This document shows, piece after piece, positions 23,482 through 31,280 of a DNA stretch of 35,258 bases. The stretch is from positions 1 through 35,258 of the forward strand of contig CANCOG010000002.1 of NCBI GenBank assembly GCA_947379685.1, read 5' to 3'. The DNA is from Flavipsychrobacter stenotrophus. GTDB lineage: Bacteria; Bacteroidota; Bacteroidia; Chitinophagales; Chitinophagaceae. Positions within the stretch are counted from its first letter, which is position 1, and the number at the start of each line of letters is the position of its first letter. The notes below the pieces were generated by a model. That model was given only the letters and a program-made list of their open reading frames with translations, had not been told where the DNA came from and did no database searches. The translations under genes and the position numbers were made by a program.

Positions 23482-24072
23482 TTACATTACAACGCAAAGA
23501 CCCTTTATCACTGCACCCAATCGTACCGCGTCATATATCCTGGGCTCATCAGCTCCCTGCTCTTTAACCGAATGTTCATGAGAAGTAACACAACGCTCGC
23601 ACCCATTAACGGCTGAAACAACCAGACTGATCAGTTCGAACAAACCCTTACCCATAACCGGGTTCATCATCACGCTCATGCGTAACCCGGCAGGCGTTTT
23701 TGCATAATATTCTACTCCATCCATAAAATGACGGAACCTGTAAAACACGTTATTTACGTTCATGATGGAAACGCAGGCATGAGTTTCTGCTATCTCGTCA
23801 TCAACGGCTCCTTCTCTTTTTGCCAACGCTTCAAATGCCGTTATCAACGCATTGTGCTTTTCGTTTGAAGCTATACTCAGCGCCACGAGATAGGCCTCCT
23901 TCTTTGTCATGTTCTTGCTGTTCAACATACCTGAAACGTTCAGTTTAAGGTCACGCAGGTACTTACTGTTTACTACTGCCAGGCTGCCCATTGACAAGGA
24001 TTCAAATCCCTCATCTATACCCATATCCTGGAAAAAACTCATTACTGTTTCATTGTTTTTCAATACATCCAT
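23482..24072 (-). CDS. AhpD-like alkylhydroperoxidase
   Basis: 196 aa from the ATG at 24072; the frame is open 34 codons further up but that would include the ahpC terminator. All-helical AhpD fold with the catalytic set E146...C158-E-R-C161...H165, spaced as in Mycobacterium AhpD (Glu, Cys-x2-Cys, His). It would reduce the peroxiredoxin AhpC or act directly on alkyl hydroperoxides through its CxxC disulfide. It is read from ahpC through a terminator, so it is probably made in smaller amounts. I know of no reason to doubt activity. Confidence 0.92.
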   Translation of the reverse strand: MDVLKNNETVMSFFQDMGIDEGFESLSMGSLAVVNSKYLRDLKLNVSGMLNSKNMTKKEAYLVALSIASNEKHNALITAFEALAKREGAVDDEIAETHACVSIMNVNNVFYRFRHFMDGVEYYAKTPAGLRMSVMMNPVMGKGLFELISLVVSAVNGCERCVTSHEHSVKEQGADEPRIYDAVRLGAVIKGLCVVM

Positions 24073-24115
24073 CTCAAAAGCAGGTTTGGTAATTTCAAAA
24101 ATCAGATAGCTAACT

Positions 24116-24150
24116 AAAAAAAATGTGCAGACCGAAAACCTGTCTGCACA
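24116..24150 (-). terminator. Intrinsic terminator between ahpC and ahpD
   Basis: The minus strand has the perfect 9-bp stem TGTGCAGAC/GTCTGCACA with a 9-nt loop, followed by eight T. It starts 34 bp after the ahpC stop and ends 43 bp before the ahpD start. Confidence 0.9.
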
Positions 24151-24183
24151 TCCCTCTATATATTCAATATGCAATCAACACAG

Positions 24184-24741
24184 TTATCCAACGGCTGGTT
24201 CAAGAGTCTCTTCACCCTTAGCCCAGTTGCAAGGACATAATTCGTCTGTTTGCAGAGCATCAAGAACGCGTAAAACCTCTTCAACATTACGGCCTACGCT
24301 CAGGTCATTGATACAAACCCAGCGAACAACACCTTCAGTATCTATAATATAAGTAGCACGATAAGCAACTTTTTCGTCTTCGCTCAGTATACCGAGTGCC
24401 TCGGCAAGGCTCTTGGAAGTATCTGCTATCATAGGGAATTTTAGATCCTTCAGATCCTTATGATTCATCCTCCATGCATGGTGTACATATTCGTTGTCGG
24501 TTGATGCACCAAGCAATACAGTTTCACGATCAGTAAAATTTGTATAATTCTTATTGAATTCAGCAATTTCTGTGGGGCACACAAAAGTAAAATCCTTTGG
24601 CCACCAGAACATTACAGCCCATTTACCTTCAATGTCCTGATTGCTGATGTGTTTAAACTCCTTTCCCTTTTCAAGAGACACCACTGCTTTTTTGTTAAAC
24701 TCCGGGAATTTCGATCCCACTGTAATGAAATTGTTTGCCAT
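24184..24741 (-). CDS. ahpC: Peroxiredoxin, AhpC type
   Basis: 185 aa. Thioredoxin-fold peroxidase with the peroxidatic Cys55 in DFTFVCPTE and a resolving Cys at 169 or 171 (DELCPCNW), as in typical 2-Cys peroxiredoxins. Further landmarks are GASTDNEYVHHAW and IADTSKSLAEALG. It reduces hydrogen peroxide and alkyl hydroperoxides in the cytosol. No AhpF reductase is adjacent; the AhpD-like protein downstream is the probable electron donor, as in mycobacteria. The upstream region has a near-consensus GACCTTTG about 35 bp before the ATG on the minus strand. Confidence 0.96.
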   Translation of the reverse strand: MANNFITVGSKFPEFNKKAVVSLEKGKEFKHISNQDIEGKWAVMFWWPKDFTFVCPTEIAEFNKNYTNFTDRETVLLGASTDNEYVHHAWRMNHKDLKDLKFPMIADTSKSLAEALGILSEDEKVAYRATYIIDTEGVVRWVCINDLSVGRNVEEVLRVLDALQTDELCPCNWAKGEETLEPAVG

Positions 24742-24947
24742 ACTTTATTTATCAATTTTAAATTTCTCGTGCAAAGGTCGGAGTTTAAACAGACAATACA
24801 TAGATGATTGACATTCTGTTTTCCAATGAAAAAATAAGAAATCTCAATAAGCAAACCTGACACAAATCATTGTACATGCGCTGGGAGTTGAATATGGTTT
24901 AGGAATATGGGCCTTAGTTAGAGAATTCATTCATACTTCCACATGCA

Positions 24948-24976
24948 AAAAGCCACCGGAAAATCCGGTGGCTTTT
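24948..24976. terminator. Bidirectional intrinsic terminator
   Basis: A perfect 13-bp stem (AAAAGCCACCGGA with its complement) closes an AAA loop; A- and T-runs flank it so it works on both strands. It sits 25 bp beyond the stop of the large minus-strand secreted protein. Confidence 0.95.
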
Positions 24977-25000
24977 CATTTATCAAAACTTGATCGTTTC

Positions 25001-28000
25001 TTATCTTATGAGGGTAACATCTCCTTTCTTCTCGAAGCTCTTACCGTCACAATCAAATTTAATTACGTAGAAGTAAACACCCATGTCCTGAGGAACTCCA
25101 CCGAAGGTACCGTCCCACTCCATATTGTTGTTCGCTGATTCGAAAACTGTTTGACCCCAGCGATTTTGGATACGGAAGTAATGGAACCTGTGGAAGCCAT
25201 TGTATATCGGACGGAACTTATCGTTCTTACCATCAGAGTTTGGTGTAAACGCTGTTGGGAAAGTAACCGTGCAACATGCGTTTGGCTGAATCAGAACACT
25301 GTCGGTACCTATACAACCAAATGCATTGGCAACTGTAAGCTTAACATATCCCGGTGTTTCGATCTTACCCCAGCATCCTGGTTTGTTAGTATGATGGAAG
25401 AAGTGACTTGGAGACCATGTATAAGAGTTCTTGTAGTCATTTGAATCAACCGCTGTCAGGTACAAGCTATCTTCAAGACAAATTGTGCCGTTAAAAGTAT
25501 GGGTGTAAATTCTTGCATCAGGTAAAGCTAACACCTTAACAGTATCGCCTACTGGCTTGCCTTTACAACCTTCTGCTGTGTAAGCTGTGAGTTTTACAAC
25601 GTGTACACCTGGTGTGTTCCAGTAGATGCTGTAAGGACCACCACTATTTGAATTTGAAGTTACAACAGTTGCACCATCAAAATCCCATGTATAATTGTCA
25701 GCGTTAGGTGCATGAGTAGAGAGTGCAATTGTAACGGTGTCACCGAGACAGATATTCTCCTTAAGGTAAGAAGTAGCTGTTGGCTGTGGTACAACATGAA
25801 TGGTAAGCGTATCAGATGATTTACAACGGCCACCGTAATCGCTTGCAGTAAGTGTTACTGTCTGGAAAAACAATGAATCGAACCTTACAACAACTGAAGA
25901 TGTAGTTGATGAACCGACTACATAAGCGTCGCCATTTGAAAGAACCCATGAATAACCTGCACCTGAAAGAGATGGACCGTCATAATTGAAAGTCAGCGTA
26001 TCGAACTGGCAAGTGTAAGGGCGGCTTTGTGTGATGTGGAAAACTGGCAGATACAATATTGTAACTGTAATTGCAGCCCTGTCACTTTCGCAACCGTTAA
26101 CTGTCTGGCTTACATACCATGTAGTGCTACCAACAGTACTTGTGTTAGGGGTTGGCTCTGTAGCAAGTTCAGTACCACCGGCTGCTGAAGTATACCATTT
26201 CAAATGCGTACCGATAGCGTACAAATGACCTGCAGTTGAGAACTGGCAATAAGTAGTATCCAGAACGATTGGTGGATTTGGCTTAGCTATTACAAGAACA
26301 GGATCGGTAGTGCGTGGGCTTACACAACCAGCAATTGTTTGTGTAACGTAATAAGTATCAATACCTGGAGTTGAAGTTGAAGGAGTTGGAGCAGTAGATG
26401 AGCCAGATACGCCTGGGCCATACCACAGCAGGTTAGTACCTGTTGCTGAAAGTGCCGATGGCAAATCATACTGGCAGTAAGTCTGAAGAATAACCGGAGG
26501 TGCTGCTGGTATTGGAGGATCAGTTAAGGTGATAGGTCCGATAACATTATACTGGCAACCAGAAGTTACTACAGAGATATGATCATAAACACCCTGTCCT
26601 AAGCCGCTGAATACAACCACTCCGGCAGATGATGCTGTAAGTACTACAGTGTTGCTTACACCACCAAGTGTGTAGCTGAATGTATCAGTAGAACCTGCTG
26701 GCAAACCGCTGATAGTAATAGAACCGTCATGTGCACCACAAAGTGTTGGGCTTGTTGAGCCAACCAACGTTAATACGGTTGGGCCAGGCTGTGTAATAGT
26801 AATTGTAGAAACAGTAGTACAACCGGTAGAATCAGTCACGCTGAAGTTATAGGTACCAGCAACCAGGTGAATAGCAGTTGCGGTAGTTTGAACTGGGGAT
26901 GTACTCCAGCTAAATGTATATGGCGGTGCACCGGAAGTCATAGTTGCCGTAGCGGAACCATCATTAAAACCATAGCACGAAACATTTGTAGTAGCAATGG
27001 TACTTCCAATATAGTTACCAGCAATTGTGATCGAGTCACTCTGGAAGCAACCTACCGCATCGGTAACGGTAAAGTAATAGGTAGTAGTGGTAGTAGGTGT
27101 AGCAACCGGATTAGCACAAGTAGTACAACTCAATGAAGGGGAAGCAGACCACACATAATCAAGTGGCAGAGCTACGTCGGTTGCACCGGTAGTAAGTGTG
27201 TAACTTCCGCTGCCTCCAAAACATACAGTTGTGTCATGCGTCCTGTGCAATACAAGGTGAGAAGGAAAAACGTGTGTATACAAAGTATCAGGACAACCAT
27301 AACCAGTGTATGGAGTCAATACTACTGCATATGTAGTTGAAGATGATGGGTAAGGGAGGCTACATGTTTGGAAAGTATCCAGAATTGTAGCAAACGTAGA
27401 AGAGTCATACCATGTATAATGTGCGTAACCTGATGGAGAAGACAATGCTACCGAAGAAGTATCACAACTTACAGTAGAGATCGCGAATAATCCGCAGGAC
27501 ATGTCAAGGTAGCCATAACCAAAGTGACCACCATAACCACAGTCACCGCTCGCAAAGTCAACGATTACAGTAGTTCCGCCGAGACCTGAAAGGTCGATAC
27601 TGGCGGTTGACCAACTCTTGTAACGTACGCTTGAACAGGAGAATGAGTTGTGGAAACCAGGCAATGAACCTGATGCTACGTAATTGAACTGAGAGCAAGG
27701 TATTGCAGAACCTGTAACACTGTCAAATGCATTCACCTCAAAACGGGGCTGAGCGGATGCACTGTGACTTGGATCTTCCAATACTACTGCATACCTGTAT
27801 ACAAGGCTGAAGTTAAGCACTCCTGTTGGTACGTGAATGTAATAACGGGCCTTTTCAGCTTCCGAACCGGAACTGTTGTTACCCAAATGGAAGGAGTAAC
27901 TTCCACCGCCTGGTGCTACTATTGGAAAGAAACCACAAGGATCGACGGCCGAGCCTGATGTAACCTGAAATCTGCCTGTGTAGCTGGAGGCAGCAACACT

Positions 28001-28165
28001 CGTTGGAGTACTGATAGGACAACACGTCCCTATATAGTAGTACCAAATTGAGAAGTCGCCATACTCCCAATCAATGTTTGGGGGGCAGGTCGATCCTTGT
28101 CCTTTTGATGAGAAGCATATTCCCAGGAAAAGCAGGATTAGGAGGGATGTTTTCGTACGATTCAT
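25001..28165 (-). CDS. Large type IX-secreted adhesin-like protein with SprB and PKD/Ig-like domains
   Basis: 1054 aa. Signal peptide to about residue 22 (MNRTKTSLLILLFLGICFSSKGQ). An N-terminal ~25-230 beta-rich domain is followed by Ig-like segments, a SprB repeat (~395-460, SCYGFNDGSATATMTSGAPPYTFSWS), two similar Ig-like units (~555-705, each with CQ...LKWY/LLWYG...TYYVSQT) and PKD-like domains (~715-960, NYTWDFDG). The last ~90 residues are the type B sorting domain of gliding-motility-associated proteins (FPTAFTPNSDGKNDKF ... IQNRWGQTVFES ... WDGTFGGVPQDMGVYFYVI), which sends it through the type IX system to the surface or medium. Very rich in Ser/Thr and Cys, probably rigid and stalk-like. 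Likely an adhesin or gliding-associated protein. It has its own strong terminator and a pair of direct repeats upstream. Confidence 0.95.
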   Translation of the reverse strand: MNRTKTSLLILLFLGICFSSKGQGSTCPPNIDWEYGDFSIWYYYIGTCCPISTPTSVAASSYTGRFQVTSGSAVDPCGFFPIVAPGGGSYSFHLGNNSSGSEAEKARYYIHVPTGVLNFSLVYRYAVVLEDPSHSASAQPRFEVNAFDSVTGSAIPCSQFNYVASGSLPGFHNSFSCSSVRYKSWSTASIDLSGLGGTTVIVDFASGDCGYGGHFGYGYLDMSCGLFAISTVSCDTSSVALSSPSGYAHYTWYDSSTFATILDTFQTCSLPYPSSSTTYAVVLTPYTGYGCPDTLYTHVFPSHLVLHRTHDTTVCFGGSGSYTLTTGATDVALPLDYVWSASPSLSCTTCANPVATPTTTTTYYFTVTDAVGCFQSDSITIAGNYIGSTIATTNVSCYGFNDGSATATMTSGAPPYTFSWSTSPVQTTATAIHLVAGTYNFSVTDSTGCTTVSTITITQPGPTVLTLVGSTSPTLCGAHDGSITISGLPAGSTDTFSYTLGGVSNTVVLTASSAGVVVFSGLGQGVYDHISVVTSGCQYNVIGPITLTDPPIPAAPPVILQTYCQYDLPSALSATGTNLLWYGPGVSGSSTAPTPSTSTPGIDTYYVTQTIAGCVSPRTTDPVLVIAKPNPPIVLDTTYCQFSTAGHLYAIGTHLKWYTSAAGGTELATEPTPNTSTVGSTTWYVSQTVNGCESDRAAITVTILYLPVFHITQSRPYTCQFDTLTFNYDGPSLSGAGYSWVLSNGDAYVVGSSTTSSVVVRFDSLFFQTVTLTASDYGGRCKSSDTLTIHVVPQPTATSYLKENICLGDTVTIALSTHAPNADNYTWDFDGATVVTSNSNSGGPYSIYWNTPGVHVVKLTAYTAEGCKGKPVGDTVKVLALPDARIYTHTFNGTICLEDSLYLTAVDSNDYKNSYTWSPSHFFHHTNKPGCWGKIETPGYVKLTVANAFGCIGTDSVLIQPNACCTVTFPTAFTPNSDGKNDKFRPIYNGFHRFHYFRIQNRWGQTVFESANNNMEWDGTFGGVPQDMGVYFYVIKFDCDGKSFEKKGDVTLIR

Positions 28166-28222
28166 ATTTATGGTCTTATATTATGTTTAATGAATAGGTA
28201 TTTCGATTCTGTGGTCTGCTAA

Positions 28223-28251
28223 ATTACAACTTTTTCATTCTTATTACAACT
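28223..28251 (-). promoter_or_regulatory. Direct repeats 20 bp apart upstream of the large secreted protein
   Basis: ATTACAACT occurs at 28223-28231 and 28243-28251 (AGTTGTAAT on the gene's strand), exactly two helical turns apart and 58-86 bp before the start codon. Such spacing suits two regulator molecules on one face of the DNA. No clear TAnnTTTG is visible between here and the gene. Confidence 0.4.
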
Positions 28252-28870
28252 ATTAAGCAAATTTTGTATTTATTTTTGAAATTTCATACTCATTCTCCAA
28301 AAAAATTTTCAAAATAATCGTCTTTGCTGGCTTAGGCGCCGACTTAAATCTATTTTGGTAATGAGTTAGAAACGATAGTGGTTTAATTAATAAATCAGAT
28401 ACTGTAAGCCGCTTAAAACAATCCTGATTCCTTTAACACCTATATAGACAGGTGATTGACGTTAATTAGTTGGTAAAATAATTACATTATTTTTATCGTA
28501 AAGCGTAAAAGTCGGCATTTTTCGTTGTTTCACTTCATTTTTCAAAATTTCAATTCGTAAAATTCCTTTCTACCGCTCCCTAATGCGAGTGGCTTTCTAT
28601 ACAACAATCTAATTATCAACACTAAATACATTAAAAATATTAAACAATCATTTTAAATGACGATTTCCTGAACGAATGCCGATTTTTTAAAGGAAATAAA
28701 AAATATATGCCGTTGCGCAGCAAACTCCTCTCCCGATACAAGTTTACTTCTCCCAAACATTAATGCACGAACAAAATTGAGCACTTTTTGTGTTAGGAGC
28801 CTTATTTGCTTTCTTTAAGATTATGCGTATTTCAACGAATTAGGAACCAAAGGTGAAACGAAAACAGGAA
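28252..28870. other. AT-rich intergenic region
   Basis: About 620 bp of strongly AT-rich DNA between the upstream repeats of the secreted protein and the 3' end of the kinase gene. I find no gene, tRNA, clear terminator or long repeat in it. Confidence 0.6.
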
Positions 28871-30352
28871 CTATGCCTTCACAAGAAAATGCACAGAAAA
28901 AGTTGTGCCCTCGCCCAATGCGCTTTGCACTTCAATTCTTCCTCCAAGAGCCTCTACCTGGTACCGGGTAATGAACAAACCAATGCCCCTAGCATCTTGG
29001 TTCTTGTTAAATGTACTGTACATACCAAAAAGACGGGCACCATTTTTCTCCATATCAATGCCAATTCCATTGTCCTTAATATGGAGTACTAACTCATGGC
29101 CAATCTTCTCGATTGATAATTCCACGTATGGCTGGCGATCTTTAGCCCTGTATTTTATGCCGTTGGTAAGGAAATTAAGCAATATGCTTTCCAGGTAAGC
29201 CGTGTTGTATTCAAACGTTGTTCCCCGGGGCACATTATTATGAACCATTACATTGGCCTCTTTTATGTCCATAGCAATGAGCTCAAGGCAACGTTCTATA
29301 TATATATACAGGTCAACTGATTCCTGTTCAACATTTTTTTTGGTTTGTACCGCTACAATTTCGTTGAGATGATTCACAGTCTCTGTAAAACCTTCCGATA
29401 CCTGCCTCAGGTAGACCAGCATCTCTGACCGCTCCTCTTCCGATTCCGCCTCAGCTATAAGGTCAACCACACGAGATAGGTTTCCGGAATGTGATCTGAG
29501 ATTATGGGAAACGATATGTGCAAAATTGATCAGCCGCTTATTTTGATCGCTGATGATCTCAACTGACTGCAGCATCTCCTTTTCTTTTTCCACCGTTTCT
29601 GTCATATCCCTTACTGCGGCCGCAATCAATAAGCCCTCTTCTGTTTCCAGCGGGCTAAGACTAATGTCGACAGGAAATATCGCTCCATTTTTACGAACTC
29701 CATTGAGGCGGAATAAACTATCTGTTTGCTTTGGCTCGGCATGTTGAACATTTTTCTGGCTGCTGGCTATGTGCCTGATGACTGAGGCTTCCGGAGTCAG
29801 CAATTCAATAGCCTGGCCAATCAACTCATCTCTGGTGTAGCCAAAAACCCTTGTACACTGACTGTTAATTAGCTGTATGATGCCAAAAGAATCGGTGATC
29901 ACCATGGCGTCCGGAGCATTCTCCAAAAACAATTTGAACTTTTGTTCCGATGCGCGCAAGCCATCTTCCAATTTCTTTATAGGTGTGATATCAGCCCCAT
30001 GTACGTAAAAGCCACTAACTGAGCCATCCTCTGCAAAATCGGGATAGTAGGTTGCAATGTACTCCTTCCGTGTTCCATCGGGCAAGATCAGGTCACGCTC
30101 AAATACCTGTGTTCTTCCGGCAAACACCCCCTTTATATGAGGTGAATTTTTTTCATAAATCGGTCCCAGTAATTCCTTAAGTGCAATTCCCCTCATTTCC
30201 GTTTTCGACTTCCCAAACCATTCAATAAATGAATTATTTGCATAGCGGCATATCTCATCCTTATCCCAATAAGACAGCAACGCGCCTATCTTATCAGCAA
30301 TAACTAATCCAATTTTATTAAAAGTATCCGGGGGTGTATTTCGGTTGGGCAT
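28871..30352 (-). CDS. Orphan cytoplasmic PAS-PAS histidine kinase
   Basis: 493 aa without signal peptide or transmembrane helix. Two PAS domains (~14-125 and ~131-255); the first ends in YVHGADITPIKKLEDGL and the second in AAAVRDMTETVEKEKEM, a coiled linker. The dimerisation/phosphoacceptor part has His283 in HIVSHNLRSHSGNL. The ATPase domain has the N box (N393, N397), DNGIGID (427-433) and ARGIGLF (454-460), all intact. It would sense an internal signal such as redox state or a small ligand. No response regulator or receiver domain is nearby. A TAnnTTTG promoter lies 38 bp upstream, with an inverted repeat just beyond it. Confidence 0.95.
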   Translation of the reverse strand: MPNRNTPPDTFNKIGLVIADKIGALLSYWDKDEICRYANNSFIEWFGKSKTEMRGIALKELLGPIYEKNSPHIKGVFAGRTQVFERDLILPDGTRKEYIATYYPDFAEDGSVSGFYVHGADITPIKKLEDGLRASEQKFKLFLENAPDAMVITDSFGIIQLINSQCTRVFGYTRDELIGQAIELLTPEASVIRHIASSQKNVQHAEPKQTDSLFRLNGVRKNGAIFPVDISLSPLETEEGLLIAAAVRDMTETVEKEKEMLQSVEIISDQNKRLINFAHIVSHNLRSHSGNLSRVVDLIAEAESEEERSEMLVYLRQVSEGFTETVNHLNEIVAVQTKKNVEQESVDLYIYIERCLELIAMDIKEANVMVHNNVPRGTTFEYNTAYLESILLNFLTNGIKYRAKDRQPYVELSIEKIGHELVLHIKDNGIGIDMEKNGARLFGMYSTFNKNQDARGIGLFITRYQVEALGGRIEVQSALGEGTTFSVHFLVKA

Positions 30353-30390
30353 AAATGTTTCGGAATTAGAAATCTATATTTTCCTACAGA

Positions 30391-30441
30391 CAAAGATAAT
30401 AGAATTTAAACGCTTATTAAAATGGGAGTTGTGAAGCGTTT
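30391..30441 (-). promoter_or_regulatory. Kinase promoter with upstream inverted repeat
   Basis: The minus strand reads TATCTTTG at 30398-30391, an exact TAnnTTTG match. Immediately upstream lies the inverted repeat AAACGCTT (30408-30415) and AAGCGTTT (30434-30441), 8-bp perfect arms with an 18-nt spacer, covering the -33 region, where no TTG is found. This suggests a regulator-dependent promoter. Confidence 0.5.
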
Positions 30442-30695
30442 GAAAGGCACTTATCTTGTTTTACGAATAACCATTTCAAAATGAGAATCACCCAAAGCAC
30501 CAAAATTCTAAACCAGACTTGGCAAATGCCCACTTTCCATCTGCACTCGCTCAATGCCTAACACTTGGTAGAGAGTATTGCCAATCCCGGAGGTTGCTTA
30601 TTTTTATGTTTTTATGCTAATATTTTTAGTGCCCCTGATAATAAATTGTACTAGGAGTTCCAATAAGATTTTCTAAGTCGGTTAATCGAATTTAT
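30442..30695. other. Intergenic region upstream of the 116-aa gene
   Basis: AT-rich, divergent spacer between the kinase and the lone plus-strand gene. No exact TAnnTTTG element and no other structure is evident. Confidence 0.4.
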
Positions 30696-31046
30696 ATGAA
30701 GCATTTGGCGGAAGAAATTAATTATTTAAGTTTGAGTGATACCAGACTTTTAGGGATGCATATCTCTCTTGAAGACTATGTTCGTAAGATTGTACTAACA
30801 ATTGATCTTCAATCGCATAGTAATGAAATAGTTCAGCTGCATTTTGAAAAAGTTCACAAATACTCATTCTACAACACAAACGATTGTGAACTCTACTACA
30901 TAGTTGACTACAAGTTCATTATTGCAGATAACATGTACTATATTCCACTAGATCCGGTAGATATTTCAGGTTCTCCGAACGAAGAGGATAACGACTATAT
31001 TTTTGCTGAAAAAGTATCAATTACATACAGTAATATTGTTAAATGA
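30696..31046 (+). CDS. Hypothetical 116-aa protein
   Basis: I do not recognise this family. 116 aa, acidic, no signal peptide or membrane helix. It is Tyr-, Ile- and Asn-rich with a pattern of alternating strands (LGMHISLEDYVRKIVLTIDLQ, IVQLHFEKVHKYSFY, CELYYIVDYKFIIADNMYYIPLDP) and an acidic C-terminal part (SPNEEDNDYIF). This fits a small single-domain beta protein such as those that serve as immunity or accessory proteins. It stands alone on the plus strand between minus-strand genes and is more AT-rich than its neighbours, so lateral acquisition is possible. The coding nature is supported by length and amino-acid composition only. Confidence 0.7.
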   Translation: MKHLAEEINYLSLSDTRLLGMHISLEDYVRKIVLTIDLQSHSNEIVQLHFEKVHKYSFYNTNDCELYYIVDYKFIIADNMYYIPLDPVDISGSPNEEDNDYIFAEKVSITYSNIVK

Positions 31047-31190
31047 CTTCGATTCTCCGAAGTATTCCTTCTTCATTAAAAGTCAAATAAAAAATCACAG
31101 TCCGCCGTTTTCCTGACTCTTGCGGGCGTTTGCAAATCCAACATTGTACTCACAAACAAAAAAATCTCCTCACCACCCACCACACAAACA

Positions 31191-31218
31191 AAAAACCGCC
31201 ATGGAAATGACGGTTTTT
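31191..31218. terminator. Terminator between the 116-aa gene and nrdJ
   Basis: An 11-bp stem with one mismatch (AAAAACCGCCA with TGACGGTTTTT) and a 6-nt loop; on the minus strand it ends in a T-run. It lies 63 bp past the nrdJ stop and can serve both converging genes. Confidence 0.88.
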
Positions 31219-31280
31219 ATGTTTAAACACACACTGTTCTTAAATTTGAAGGGTTTTATTTTTCCCGGGGTAATGCCCTG

